A stretch of 64,000 nt of DNA from Pseudomonas laurylsulfatiphila (GCF_002934665.1 NZ_NIRS01000009.1:238565-302564); one strand, 5' to 3'; shown: positions 32,741 to 43,571, counted from the stretch's first letter. Translations and numbers: made by a program. The notes: a model not told the origin generated them from the letters alone.

Positions 32741-34678
<1,938 letters not shown>

Positions 34679-34690
34679 GACGGTTCCTTA

Positions 34691-34698
34691 TTCTTGTT
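34691..34698 (-). promoter_or_regulatory. Putative Hfq/Crc binding motif at acs ribosome site
   Basis: On the minus strand AACAAGAA (pattern AANAANAA) lies 12-20 bp before the acs ATG, immediately upstream of the AAGGAA ribosome site. This is the usual position of Crc/Hfq repression sites in Pseudomonas. Confidence 0.65.
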
Positions 34699-34728
34699 TT
34701 GCGACAAGAGGGGAGCTGCGCGACCCTC

Positions 34729-34816
34729 GTAGGAGCTGGCTTGCCAGCGAGGCGGTATGTCAGTCGACAATAATGTTGACTGATACACCGCGATCGTTGG
34801 CAAGCCAGCTCCTACA
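34729..34816. repeat. REP inverted pair (repeat 8)
   Basis: Arms GTAGGAGCTGGCTTGCCAGC and GGCAAGCCAGCTCCTACA; a third subtype, shared in part with repeat 1. It lies between pgi and acs. Confidence 0.87.
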
Positions 34817-34847
34817 AGATTAGTACCGTCGTAGGTTTGGCGTTAAA

Positions 34848-36512
34848 TCACCCGCGGTGACGACCGCGGAAGTAGTTGATCAAGCCTTGAGTGGACGGGT
34901 CTTCAGCCGCTGTTTCCTCGCTACCGACCAGGCGGTTGTAGACACCTTTGCCCAGCTCTTTGCCCAACTCCACGCCCCACTGGTCGAAGGCATTGATGCC
35001 CCAGATCACGCTTTGCACGAAGACTTTGTGTTCGTACATTGCCACCAGTGCGCCGAGGCGACGCGGGCTGATGCGCTCGACCACCAGGGTGTTGCTCGGA
35101 CGATTGCCGGGGATCACCTTGTGCGGCGCGAGTTTGTGTATCTCGGCTTCGCTCATGCCTTTGTCGCGCAGCTCGGTTTCGGCTTCGGTCAGAGTCTTGC
35201 CGAGCATCAGCGCCTGGCTTTGCGACAGGCAGTTGGCGTACAGCCACTGGTGGTGGTCGGACACCGGATTGAAGCTGACGATCGGCACGATGAAGTCGGC
35301 CGGAATCAGTTGGGTGCCCTGGTGCAGCAGCTGGTGGTAGGCGTGCTGACCGTTGCAGCCGACGCCGCCCCAGATCACCGGCCCGGTGTCGGTGGACACG
35401 GGCTTGCCGTCCTGGCGCACGCTCTTGCCGTTGGATTCCATGTCCAGCTGTTGCAGGTGCTTGGTGATGTTACGCAGGTAGTGATCGTACGGCAGGATCG
35501 CGTGGCTTTGCGCACCCCAGAAGTTGCCGTACCACACGCCGAGCAGGGCCAGCAGCACCGGCATGTTCTGTTCGAACGGTGCGCTCTGGAAGTGCTGGTC
35601 CATGGTGTAGGCACCGGACAGCAGTTCCTTGAAGTTGGACATGCCGATGGCCAGGGCAATCGGCAAACCGATGGCCGACCACAGCGAGTAACGGCCGCCG
35701 ACCCAGTCCCACATCGGGAAGATGTTTTCTTCGCGAATGCCGAACGCTACGGCGGCGGCGTTGTTGCTCGAGACCGCGATGAAATGGCGATACAGCTCGG
35801 CTTCCGAACCACCCTGGGCCAGATACCAGGCACGGGCGGCCTGGGCGTTCTTCAGGGTTTCGAGGGTGTTGAAGGATTTCGACGAAACGATGAACAGCGT
35901 GGTCTCGGCGCGCAGCTTCATGGTCAGTTCGTGGAACTCGCTGCCGTCGATGTTCGCCAGGTAATGGCAACGCACGCCTTTCTGGGCGTAGGACAGCAAG
36001 GCTTCGGACACCAGTTCCGGGCCGAGGAAGGAACCACCGATGCCGATGTTCACCACGTCGGTGATCGGCTTCTCGGTGTAACCGCGCCACAGGCCATCGT
36101 GGATACGGCCGACGAGGTCGGTGATCTGGTTCAGCACCTTGTGCACTTCCGGCATCACGTTGACGCCATTGACCGACAGCTTGTCGCCGACCGGGCGGCG
36201 AAGCGCGGTGTGCAGGGCTGGACGGCCTTCGGAAGCATTGACGATTTCGCCATCGAACAGCGATTTGATCGCGCCCTTGAGGTCGACTTCGTTGGCCAGG
36301 CCAACCAGCAGATTGCGGGTCTCGACGTTGATCAGGTTCTTCGAGTAGTCGAGAAACAGACCGCAGCTGCTGAGGGTGAATTGAGTAAAGCGCTGCGGGT
36401 CGGCGTTGAAGGCCTCCCGCATGCTGAAATCCTGCATGGCTTGGCGGTGGTCATTCAGCGCTTGCCAGGCGGGCAGAGCGGTCACGTCGTGAGGGGTGCG
36501 GTAATACGCCAT
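34848..36512 (-). CDS. pgi: Glucose-6-phosphate isomerase
   Basis: Interconverts glucose-6-phosphate and fructose-6-phosphate. It has 554 residues. Family signatures: GIGGSFLGPELVSEAL, the SIS-type VSSKSFNTLETL phosphate-binding segment, and NRPSNTLVVERISPRRLGAL. A GGTCGGAAACCAG-like leader and AAAAAGGAAACC ribosome site precede the ATG. In Pseudomonas it serves gluconeogenesis and polysaccharide supply rather than classical glycolysis. Confidence 0.97.
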   Translation of the reverse strand: MAYYRTPHDVTALPAWQALNDHRQAMQDFSMREAFNADPQRFTQFTLSSCGLFLDYSKNLINVETRNLLVGLANEVDLKGAIKSLFDGEIVNASEGRPALHTALRRPVGDKLSVNGVNVMPEVHKVLNQITDLVGRIHDGLWRGYTEKPITDVVNIGIGGSFLGPELVSEALLSYAQKGVRCHYLANIDGSEFHELTMKLRAETTLFIVSSKSFNTLETLKNAQAARAWYLAQGGSEAELYRHFIAVSSNNAAAVAFGIREENIFPMWDWVGGRYSLWSAIGLPIALAIGMSNFKELLSGAYTMDQHFQSAPFEQNMPVLLALLGVWYGNFWGAQSHAILPYDHYLRNITKHLQQLDMESNGKSVRQDGKPVSTDTGPVIWGGVGCNGQHAYHQLLHQGTQLIPADFIVPIVSFNPVSDHHQWLYANCLSQSQALMLGKTLTEAETELRDKGMSEAEIHKLAPHKVIPGNRPSNTLVVERISPRRLGALVAMYEHKVFVQSVIWGINAFDQWGVELGKELGKGVYNRLVGSEETAAEDPSTQGLINYFRGRHRG

Positions 36513-36741
36513 CGCTGCTGGTTTCCTTTTTACTTGAACGGCTTTTTGAACACTAAAAAGCCCGGAGCGCTGCGGGTGGGCGTCCGGTCAACTGCGTCGA
36601 CACGATTTTGTGGCGCAGGGCGAATACAGTAACTCTCGCGCTGCGATCTGTCTTGACTTTGTCTGACCCGTTCCCGGTACTTTTTTGTACAACGAACAGG
36701 GAACGGTCCGACAAACGGAAGGGATATGCGCTTCGGCTCGA

Positions 36742-37122
36742 TCAGGCGACCTGAACCGGAATGGCGTTGCTGGTGTGGCTCAGCTCATTTCCCGGCGCCA
36801 TGTAGAGCATGCTTGGCTTGAAATTGAGCAGTTCGGCTTCGCTGTAATGAGCGTAAGCGCAGATGATCACGCGATCACCGACCTTGGCCTTGTGCGCCGC
36901 GGCGCCATTGACCGAGATCATGCGCGAACCTTCTTCGCCACGGATGGCGTAGGTGGTGAAGCGCTCGCCGTTGTCGACGTTGTAGATCTGGATCTGTTCG
37001 TACTCGCGGATGCCGGACAGGTCCAGCCATTCACCGTCGATGGCGCAGGAGCCTTCGTAATCGAGTACAGCGTGGGTGACTTCGGCGCGATGCAGCTTGG
37101 CTTTGAGCATGATGGCGTGCAT
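36742..37122 (-). CDS. panD: Aspartate 1-decarboxylase
   Basis: Makes beta-alanine from aspartate for pantothenate and CoA synthesis. It has 126 residues. The proenzyme cleaves itself at Gly24-Ser25 (YEGSCAIDG) to give the pyruvoyl group; the catalytic Tyr/Arg region and the VNGAAAHKAKVGDRVII segment are present. It is separated from panC by a REP pair, so it may form its own transcript. Confidence 0.96.
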   Translation of the reverse strand: MHAIMLKAKLHRAEVTHAVLDYEGSCAIDGEWLDLSGIREYEQIQIYNVDNGERFTTYAIRGEEGSRMISVNGAAAHKAKVGDRVIICAYAHYSEAELLNFKPSMLYMAPGNELSHTSNAIPVQVA

Positions 37123-37203
37123 GAATGTTTCCCAGGTCGGCGGGCAAGTTGCCCGAAGGGTTTGTGGGCGTCAGTAAGGTCTGTATGGGCGCAGCAGAAC
37201 CCC

Positions 37204-37293
37204 TGTGGGAGCGAGCCTGCTCGCGATAGCGGTGGATCAGGCAAAACTGTTGTGACTGAACATCCGCTATCGCGAGCAGGCTCGCTCCCACAG
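37204..37293. repeat. REP inverted pair (repeat 9)
   Basis: Arms TGTGGGAGCGAGCCTGCTCG and CGAGCAGGCTCGCTCCCACA. It lies between panC and panD, possibly lowering panD expression relative to panBC. Confidence 0.9.
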
Positions 37294-37307
37294 GATTATT
37301 GTGTTGG

Positions 37308-38168
37308 TCAGACGGGCGCGTCGAGGTTCAGGTGCAGGTTGTCGATCAACCGCGTCGTACCGAGGAACGCCGCCACCAGAATCACCAGGTCACGATCCTG
37401 CGCCGTCGCAGGGCGCAGGGTCAGGGCATGGCGAATTTCCAGATAGTCAGGACGCAGGCCAGCCGTTTCGAGCTGTTTGATCTGCGTGCCGATCAGTGCC
37501 GGGTAATCGCGTTCGCCCTGTTTGATCGCCTCGCTGATCGCATTCAGCGTGCGGTAGACCACCGGTGCCACTGCGCGTTGCTCTTCGTTGAGGAAACCGT
37601 TGCGCGACGACAGCGCCAGACCATCGGCCGCCCGTACGGTCGGCTCACCGATGATCTGGATCGGCATGTTCAGGTCATGTACCAGCGCGCGAATCACCGC
37701 CAGTTGCTGGAAGTCTTTCTCGCCAAAGATCGCCAGGTCCGGCTGAACCATGTTGAACAGCTTGCTGACCACCGTCGCCACGCCCTCGAAATGCCCAGGC
37801 CGGCTTGCGCCGCACAGGCCTTCGGACAACTGCGGGACACTGACGCGGGTCTGGCCGGCCATGCCGTCGGGATACATCTCCTCGACGGTTGGTGCGAACA
37901 GCAGATGGCAACCGGCCTGGAGCAGTTTTTCCTGGTCGGCGTTGAGAGTGCGCGGGTATTTGTCGAGGTCTTCGCCAGCACCGAATTGCAGCGGGTTGAC
38001 GAAAACACTCGCCACCACGAAGTCCGCCCGTTGAGAGGCCTTGGTCACCAGCGCAACGTGGCCGCTGTGCAGGTTGCCCATGGTCGGCACAAAGGCAATG
38101 CGTTTACCTTCGCTACGGGCGCGGGCCACGGCGGCCCGCAGTTCGCGTACGGTCTTTACGGTGTTCAT
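37308..38168 (-). CDS. panC: Pantothenate synthetase
   Basis: ATP-dependent joining of pantoate and beta-alanine. It has 286 residues. The nucleotidylyl-transferase motif PTMGNLHSGHVALV (HxGH) is near residue 30; FGEKDFQQLAVI and SSRNGFLNEEQR are further family signatures. It overlaps the panB stop by 4 bp (ATGA), so the two are translated together. Confidence 0.97.
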   Translation of the reverse strand: MNTVKTVRELRAAVARARSEGKRIAFVPTMGNLHSGHVALVTKASQRADFVVASVFVNPLQFGAGEDLDKYPRTLNADQEKLLQAGCHLLFAPTVEEMYPDGMAGQTRVSVPQLSEGLCGASRPGHFEGVATVVSKLFNMVQPDLAIFGEKDFQQLAVIRALVHDLNMPIQIIGEPTVRAADGLALSSRNGFLNEEQRAVAPVVYRTLNAISEAIKQGERDYPALIGTQIKQLETAGLRPDYLEIRHALTLRPATAQDRDLVILVAAFLGTTRLIDNLHLNLDAPV

Positions 38169-38965
38169 GCAGAGAATCCGTGTTCGATACCAGGGAAAGT
38201 CGCCGCCTTGACTTCAGTCACGTAGGCATTCAATGCAGCTTCAATGCTGGTCTGGCCAGTCATGAAGTTCTTTACGAATTTTGGCACGCGGCCGGTAATG
38301 GACAGCCCCAGCATGTCGTGCAGAACCAGCACCTGGCCATCGGTGCGATTGCCGGCGCCAATCCCGATCACCGGAATCTTCACCGCCTGGGTGATTTCTT
38401 CTGCCAGTTCGCTCGGGACGCACTCGAGCAGCAGCATGGCCGCGCCAGCCTGTTCCAGGGCGATCGCGTCGGCTCGCATCTGCCGCGCCTGGTTTTCATT
38501 GCGACCCTGGACCTTGTAGCCGCCAAGGATGTTCACCGACTGCGGCGTCAGGCCCATGTGCGCGCAGACAGGGATGCCGCGCTCGGCCAGCAGGCGAATC
38601 GAGTCGGCCAGCCACAATGCGCCTTCAACCTTGACCATGTGCGCGCCGGCCTGCATCAACAGGGCGCTGTTGGTCATGGCTTGTTCGGTGGTGGCGTAGG
38701 CCATGAAAGGCAGGTCGGCGAGGATCAGGGCATCGCTGTTACCGCGTTTGACGGCAGCCACGTGGTAAGCCATTTCTGCGGTGGTGACAGGCAAGGTGCT
38801 GTCGTGGCCCTGCAAAACCATGCCGAGGGAGTCGCCCACCAGCAGCACTTCGACGCCGGCCTGGTTGCAGGCGTGGGCGAAGGTTGCGTCGTAGCAGGTC
38901 AGCATGGTGATCTTTTCACCTTTTTGCTTCAGACCTTGCAGGGTGGTCAGGGTGATGGCTGGCAT
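38165..38965 (-). CDS. panB: Ketopantoate hydroxymethyltransferase
   Basis: First committed step of pantothenate synthesis: adds a hydroxymethyl group from methylene-tetrahydrofolate to 2-oxoisovalerate, a valine pathway intermediate made by ilvIHC in this window. It has 266 residues. Metal-binding GDSLGMVLQGHDSTLPVT and VKVEGA segments and the conserved IGIGAGNRTDGQVLVLHDMLG segment are present. It heads the panBC operon. Confidence 0.97.
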   Translation of the reverse strand: MPAITLTTLQGLKQKGEKITMLTCYDATFAHACNQAGVEVLLVGDSLGMVLQGHDSTLPVTTAEMAYHVAAVKRGNSDALILADLPFMAYATTEQAMTNSALLMQAGAHMVKVEGALWLADSIRLLAERGIPVCAHMGLTPQSVNILGGYKVQGRNENQARQMRADAIALEQAGAAMLLLECVPSELAEEITQAVKIPVIGIGAGNRTDGQVLVLHDMLGLSITGRVPKFVKNFMTGQTSIEAALNAYVTEVKAATFPGIEHGFSA

Positions 38966-39251
38966 GAAAAGTTCCTCATTCAGGCGCTGTGGAAACTACT
39001 GCGAGTAACGCGCGTGATTCTTCGTTGAACACAGGCGCACGCTCTTTCGTCGTGCTTTTAAGGCCTGGATTGCGCCCTTGAACGCCGTGTTGGCGGCAGC
39101 GGGACGCCTATAGTCGTGAGGAGAACGAGGGAAGTCAATTGCGTGTGTTACCGCATTGTTACGGGTGGGGTGTTACCGGCGTAACTGATGCGATTCAGCA
39201 GGTTTGTTCGATTCGGCGGTCAGCCGCACTTTTGTGTTCGCCACAAACCAA
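38966..39251. other. Non-coding region upstream of panB
   Basis: About 286 bp before REP pair 10. It should hold the panB promoter; no clear sigma-70 pair, operator or RNA element could be picked out. Nothing else seen. Confidence 0.5.
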
Positions 39252-39342
39252 TGTGGGAGCGAGCCTGCTCGCGATGGCGGTGTGTCAGTCCATATCCATG
39301 TTGAATGTACTACCGCTATCGCGAGCAGGCTCGCTCCCACAG
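39252..39342. repeat. REP inverted pair (repeat 10)
   Basis: Arms TGTGGGAGCGAGCCTGCTCG and CGAGCAGGCTCGCTCCCACA. It lies between folK and panB, both on the minus strand. Confidence 0.9.
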
Positions 39343-39352
39343 GGGATTTGGG

Positions 39353-39838
39353 TCAGTTCGGGGGAAGGCGTTCCAGCCCGACGAACGGGCAGGCGGCCAG
39401 CAATTCGCGGAGGTTACGGCCATCAGCCAGGCGCAAATCCACAGGTGCCAATTCCGCCAGCGGATACAGCACGAAGGCCCGTTCCTGCATGTGGTAGTGG
39501 GGAACCTTGAGACGCGGTTCGTCGATCAGGCGATCACCGAACAGCAATATATCGAGGTCCAGCGTACGCGGTCCCCAGCGTTCAAGGCGCTCGCGACCCT
39601 GGCCGTTTTCGATGGCCTGCAAGGCATCCAGCAGTTCCAGTGGCGCCAGCGTACTGTCGAGCGCGGCCACCGCATTGGTGTAGCGCGGTTGTCCGGGAAG
39701 CAGCGAGTCGCTTTGATAAAACGCAGAAACCCCAACCAGTCGGGATCGCGGCAAGTACGCCAGCGCCTCGGCAGCGCTGCGCAATTGTTCGGCAGGGTCA
39801 GCCAGATTGCTGCCCATGCCGATGTAGATGCGTTCCAT
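39353..39838 (-). CDS. folK: 6-hydroxymethyl-7,8-dihydropterin pyrophosphokinase
   Basis: Folate synthesis step before dihydropteroate synthase. It has 161 residues and the HPPK signature RWGPRTLDLDILLFGD with metal-binding aspartates, and an IGMGSNLADP start. Three bases separate it from the pcnB stop, so they form an operon, as is usual (pcnB-folK-panBC in Pseudomonas). Confidence 0.96.
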   Translation of the reverse strand: MERIYIGMGSNLADPAEQLRSAAEALAYLPRSRLVGVSAFYQSDSLLPGQPRYTNAVAALDSTLAPLELLDALQAIENGQGRERLERWGPRTLDLDILLFGDRLIDEPRLKVPHYHMQERAFVLYPLAELAPVDLRLADGRNLRELLAACPFVGLERLPPN

Positions 39839-39841
39839 GGA

Positions 39842-41242
39842 TTACTCGCCCGTGGTGCTCGAAGCACCGGCGGCGCGCTTGCGCTTGGAACCACCGCTGC
39901 GGCGACGCTTGCGCGGGGCGCCGGTGCCTTCTTCCTTGCCGCTGAGATCGCGGATCATGTCGCGGCGCTCGCTTTCATTGGCGTCCTGATAGTCGGTCCA
40001 CCATTCGCCGAGGCCGTCAGTCTGCTCGCCTGCACTCTCGCGCAACAGCAGGAAGTCATAGCCGGCGCGGAAGCGCGGATTGTCCAGCAACAGATCAGCA
40101 CGCTTGCCGCTGCGGCGCGGCAGGCGTTCCTGCATGTCCCAGATCTCGCGGATCGGCATGGTGAAGCGTTTCGGAATCGCGATTCGCTGGCACTGTTCGG
40201 CAATCAGCTCATGCGCCGCTTCCTGCATCGCCGGAATTGGCGGCATGCCACGCTCCTGCAGGCGCAGGACGCGCGCAGGCAGGGCAGGCCAGAGCAGGGC
40301 CGCAAACAGGAACGCCGGGGTGACCGGCTTGTTCTGCTTGATCCGCAGGTCGGTATTGATCAGGGCTTCGCTGATCAGGGTGTGGGTGTAGGTCGGGTTG
40401 TATTCCAGTGCTTCGGCGCTGGCCGGGAACAGTGGATCGAACAACTGCAAGTCGACCAGCATTTCAAACGTATCCGCGGCGTGGCCAGAGAGGAACAGCT
40501 TGAGCACTTCTTCGAACAGGCGAGCCGACGGGATCTCGCGCAGCATCGGCGCCAGGTCGCGGATCGGCAGGGCACTGTGTTTTTCGATACCGAAGTTCAG
40601 CTTGGCGGCGAAACGCACGGCCCGCAGCATGCGTACCGGGTCCTCCTGGTAGCGTTGCTTCGGATCGCCGATCAGGCGGATCAGGTGATTGCGGATATCG
40701 TGTACGCCGTTGGCGTAGTCGAGGATGCGCTCGCTGACCGGATCGTAATACAGGGCATTGATGGTGAAGTCGCGACGTTGCGCGTCTTCTTCCAGGGTGC
40801 CATAGACGTTATCGCGGAGGATGCGCCCGCTTTCGTTGCGCGAAGACTGGTTGCTGTCTTCCTCGTCTTCGTTTTGCGGGTGATTGGCGCGGAAGGTCGC
40901 GACTTCGATGATTTCGCGGCCAAAGTGGATGTGCACCAATTTGAACCGACGCCCGATGATTCGCGCGTTACGGAATTCGGCCCGTACCTGCTCGGGGGTG
41001 GCGCTGGTGGCAACGTCGAAATCTTTCGGTGTAATGCCCAGCAACATGTCGCGCACGCAGCCGCCCACCAGGTAAGCCTGATAACCGGCGCTCTGCAGGC
41101 GTTCCACGATATTCACCGCGTAGCGGCTGAATTGCGCCTTTTGCAGCGAGTGTTGGCCGCTGTTGAGCACTTCAGGCGTGCTGCGAATGTGTTGCGTAGG
41201 ACGCTTGGGAGAACGGAATGACTGGAACAGCTTCTTCAGCAT
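39842..41242 (-). CDS. pcnB: Poly(A) polymerase I
   Basis: Adds poly(A) tails that speed RNA decay. It has 466 residues from ATG 41242 (MLKKLFQSFR); the frame extends further upstream but without homology. Nucleotidyltransferase core VGGCVRDMLLGITPKDFDVATSATPEQV with the metal-binding DFD pair; RNA-binding middle; Lys/Arg-rich C-terminal tail (GAPRKRRRSGGSKRKRAAG). It lies downstream of crcZ on the same strand, as in other Pseudomonas genomes. Confidence 0.96.
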   Translation of the reverse strand: MLKKLFQSFRSPKRPTQHIRSTPEVLNSGQHSLQKAQFSRYAVNIVERLQSAGYQAYLVGGCVRDMLLGITPKDFDVATSATPEQVRAEFRNARIIGRRFKLVHIHFGREIIEVATFRANHPQNEDEEDSNQSSRNESGRILRDNVYGTLEEDAQRRDFTINALYYDPVSERILDYANGVHDIRNHLIRLIGDPKQRYQEDPVRMLRAVRFAAKLNFGIEKHSALPIRDLAPMLREIPSARLFEEVLKLFLSGHAADTFEMLVDLQLFDPLFPASAEALEYNPTYTHTLISEALINTDLRIKQNKPVTPAFLFAALLWPALPARVLRLQERGMPPIPAMQEAAHELIAEQCQRIAIPKRFTMPIREIWDMQERLPRRSGKRADLLLDNPRFRAGYDFLLLRESAGEQTDGLGEWWTDYQDANESERRDMIRDLSGKEEGTGAPRKRRRSGGSKRKRAAGASSTTGE

Positions 41243-41360
41243 GGGATGCACTGTTTGAAGGAATATTCGGCCATAACAGAAGAATGACCGCATGATGGGC
41301 GGGGATTCTAGCATTTAGTCGGGGGATGGTGTAGGACACAGCAGATATGAGCTGTAGGTC

Positions 41361-41460
41361 CGTAGGAGCGAGCTTGCTCGCGATGGACGTGAACGATGAC
41401 GCGTTCAGCCAGCTACCCAACTGCGCCTTCAGGTTATTCGCGAGCAAGCTCGCTCCTACA
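41361..41460. repeat. REP inverted pair (repeat 11)
   Basis: Arms GTAGGAGCGAGCTTGCTCGC and GCGAGCAAGCTCGCTCCTAC. The right arm runs straight into the TACAGG tandem repeat. Confidence 0.88.
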
Positions 41461-41516
41461 GGTACAGGTACAGGTACAGGTACAGGTACAGGTACAGGTA
41501 CAGGTACAGGTACAGG
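41457..41516. repeat. Ten tandem copies of TACAGG
   Basis: Exactly ten perfect hexamers, 60 bp, beginning with the last four bases of the REP arm (CTCCTACAGG). It lies between the crcZ terminator and pcnB and is not in a gene. Confidence 0.95.
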
Positions 41517-41542
41517 AAGTGGGTGTGGGGCTTGAATCGTAG

Positions 41543-41570
41543 AAACTACAAGGGGAGCCGAAGCTCCCCA
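41543..41570 (-). terminator. Terminator of crcZ
   Basis: On the minus strand GGGGAGC / GCTCCCC with a TTCG loop followed by TTGTAGTTT. Marks the 3' end of the CrcZ RNA. Confidence 0.85.
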
Positions 41571-41911
41571 AGAAGTAGTTGCATGCTCTATTTTTATTTT
41601 TGGTTTCGGGCTTTTTGTTTTTGTTAAGTGCCCTTGCCATGAAGCTTTCCTTCATGACCCTCCCAATCGGGAGCCAAGAGCAAACGGATTGCTTTGGTCG
41701 CTGAATTGCAGTGATCTTTCGATCCAACCAGTACAGGCTCTGTCTTAGGACAGTTTTTGTTGTTCTCGGCCTGGTCGTGGGGCAAGCCCCAAATACAACG
41801 CCTCTCCAAAAGAATCAGTTAGCTGCGCCTCTCGCCGTCTTGTTTTTATTGTGCGTGAGTCGATTCGTCTTATTTTTATTGTCTTGTGCATTGCTTGTTA
41901 TTGTTCTTGTA
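41548..41911 (-). ncRNA. crcZ: CrcZ small RNA, Hfq/Crc decoy
   Basis: Non-coding RNA of about 360 nt that binds Hfq/Crc and lifts carbon catabolite repression. Seen: location between cbrB and pcnB, same strand; a sigma-54 promoter just upstream; a terminator at the end; and six AANAANAA (CA) motifs on the transcript, at about 41591-41601, 41612-41624, 41754-41764, 41841-41850, 41871-41880 and 41894-41905. The A+T-rich composition differs from the genes around it. Ends are estimated from promoter and terminator. The short ORFs here are not genes. Confidence 0.93.
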
Positions 41912-41921
41912 CCAAACATAT

Positions 41922-41937
41922 AGCAGGGTGCGTGCCA
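41922..41937 (-). promoter_or_regulatory. Sigma-54 promoter of crcZ
   Basis: On the minus strand TGGCACGCACCCTGCT, matching TGGCACGNNNNTTGCW at all but one fixed position. CbrB, a sigma-54 activator encoded next door, is the known activator of crcZ. Confidence 0.93.
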
Positions 41938-42000
41938 ACTTTTGCGAAACCCAATAAAACAAGGGGTTAGGCCGGCTGCCAGGCATTTCGAAGGCGAAAA

Positions 42001-42035
42001 AAAGCCGGGGCTTCGTTACCGTAAGCCCCGGCTTC
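42001..42035 (-). terminator. Terminator of cbrB
   Basis: Hairpin AAGCCGGGGCTT / AAGCCCCGGCTT; on the minus strand the stem is followed by seven T. It separates cbrB transcription from crcZ. Confidence 0.9.
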
Positions 42036-42109
42036 TGTTACGTGAAAAAGCTGAGGTAACAGTTTTTTTCACAATGTCACGTGTTACCCGCACATGAGAC
42101 AGGTGGGGT

Positions 42110-43549
42110 TCAGCTTTCGCTGGCCACCCCGGTCTTGCGCCGTGGGATGCCCAGGCGCTGACGGCGCTCCCACAGGCATTTGCGGCTGACCCCGAGTTTG
42201 CGGGCCAGCTCGGTTTCGGTCATGTGGTCCTGATGTTCGAGGACGAAATGCTGGAAGTAGTCTTCCAGAGAGAGGTCTTCGGTCGGCTCGTGATTGTTGT
42301 TGCTGGCGTTGCCGTTGCCCTGTTGGGGCGGCAGGCCAATGAATTCGTCATCTTCCAGGTCGCCCAGTTCGATGTCGATGCCCAGCAACTCGGCAGAGAT
42401 TTCCGGGCTTTCGCACAGGATAACCGCGCGCTCGACGGCGTTTTCCAGTTCGCGAACGTTGCCCGGCCAGGAGTAGTGACGAATGGCTTGCTCGGCATCC
42501 GCGGCGAACTTCAGGTCGGTTCGGTTGATTCGCGCACTTTGCCGTGCCAGGAAGGCGTTGGCGATTTCGTTGACGTCCGCACCGCGTTCGCGCAGGGCTG
42601 GCAGCTTCAGCGCAATAACGTGGAGGCGGTAATACAAGTCTTCGCGGAACTGGCCGATCTTCGCCAGGCTCTTGAGGTCGCGGTGGGTCGCGGCGATCAG
42701 GCGCACATCGACTTTTTGCGACTGCACCGAACCTACGCGACGAATTTCGCCTTCCTGCAATACGCGCAGCAGGCGAGCCTGGGCTTCCAGCGGCAGTTCG
42801 CCAATTTCGTCGAGGAACAAGGTGCCGCCGTCCGCCGCTTCCACCAGGCCGGCGCGCCCTGCGCTGGCGCCGGTGAATGCGCCTTTTTCGTGGCCGAACA
42901 GTTCGGACTCGATCAGGCTTTCCGGAATGGCTGCGCAGTTCACCGAAATCATCGGTGCCTTGGCGCGTCTGGACAGGTTGTGCAGGGCGCGGGCCACCAG
43001 TTCTTTACCGGTGCCCGATTCGCCCTGGATCAGCACGTTGGAATCGGTCGGCGCGACTTTGCGGATCTTGCCATACAGGTCCTGCATCGGCGGGCATGAG
43101 CCGATAATGCCGATTTCACCGTTGCTGTTGTCGGCACCGGACTTCGCCGCACCGTTGGCGGCTTTGCCGGCAACCGCTTCACCACCGGTTTGTGCCGTTT
43201 GTCGGTCACGCAGGATTCGTGCGGCGGCTTGCAGCATTTCGTCGTGATCGAATGGCTTGGCAATGTAATCCACCGCACCCATTTTCATCGAGTCGACTGC
43301 CGAGCGCAGGCTCGCGTAGCTGGTCATGATCAGCACCGGCGTACCCTGGGCGAGCTTGATCAACTCTGTGCCAGGCGCGCCCGGCAAGCGCAGGTCACTG
43401 ACGATCAGGTCGAACGAGGGAATGGTGAAGCGTTCTTGTGCTTCCTGCACTGAACCGGCTTCGCTGACCTGGTACTGGTTACGTTCCAGCAGGCGGCGCA
43501 AGGCGGAGCGGATAATGGTTTCGTCTTCGACGATCAAAATGTGCGGCAT
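42110..43549 (-). CDS. cbrB: Sigma-54 response regulator CbrB
   Basis: NtrC-family activator of carbon/nitrogen balance genes and of crcZ. It has 479 residues: receiver domain with Asp52 (VSDLRLPG), AAA+ domain with Walker A GESGTGKE (176-183) and an intact GAFTGA loop (223-228), and a Fis-type HTH at the C-terminus (TELARKLGVSRKCLWERRQRLG). It follows cbrA by 22 bp. Confidence 0.97.
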   Translation of the reverse strand: MPHILIVEDETIIRSALRRLLERNQYQVSEAGSVQEAQERFTIPSFDLIVSDLRLPGAPGTELIKLAQGTPVLIMTSYASLRSAVDSMKMGAVDYIAKPFDHDEMLQAAARILRDRQTAQTGGEAVAGKAANGAAKSGADNSNGEIGIIGSCPPMQDLYGKIRKVAPTDSNVLIQGESGTGKELVARALHNLSRRAKAPMISVNCAAIPESLIESELFGHEKGAFTGASAGRAGLVEAADGGTLFLDEIGELPLEAQARLLRVLQEGEIRRVGSVQSQKVDVRLIAATHRDLKSLAKIGQFREDLYYRLHVIALKLPALRERGADVNEIANAFLARQSARINRTDLKFAADAEQAIRHYSWPGNVRELENAVERAVILCESPEISAELLGIDIELGDLEDDEFIGLPPQQGNGNASNNNHEPTEDLSLEDYFQHFVLEHQDHMTETELARKLGVSRKCLWERRQRLGIPRRKTGVASES

Positions 43550-43571
43550 TGATTCGATACTCTCGACGGTC

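Noticed and set aside
34857..36632. 591-residue open frame on the plus strand
   Set aside because: Antisense to pgi.
39305..41221. 638-residue open frame on the plus strand
   Set aside because: Antisense to folK and pcnB and starts inside a REP element.
41457..41516. Possible CRISPR or telomere-like array
   Set aside because: Hexamers without spacers; simple tandem repeat next to a REP arm.
41711..41923. 70-residue hydrophobic open frame
   Set aside because: Lies antisense to crcZ; its Leu/Val-rich look comes from the complement of the A-rich CA motifs.
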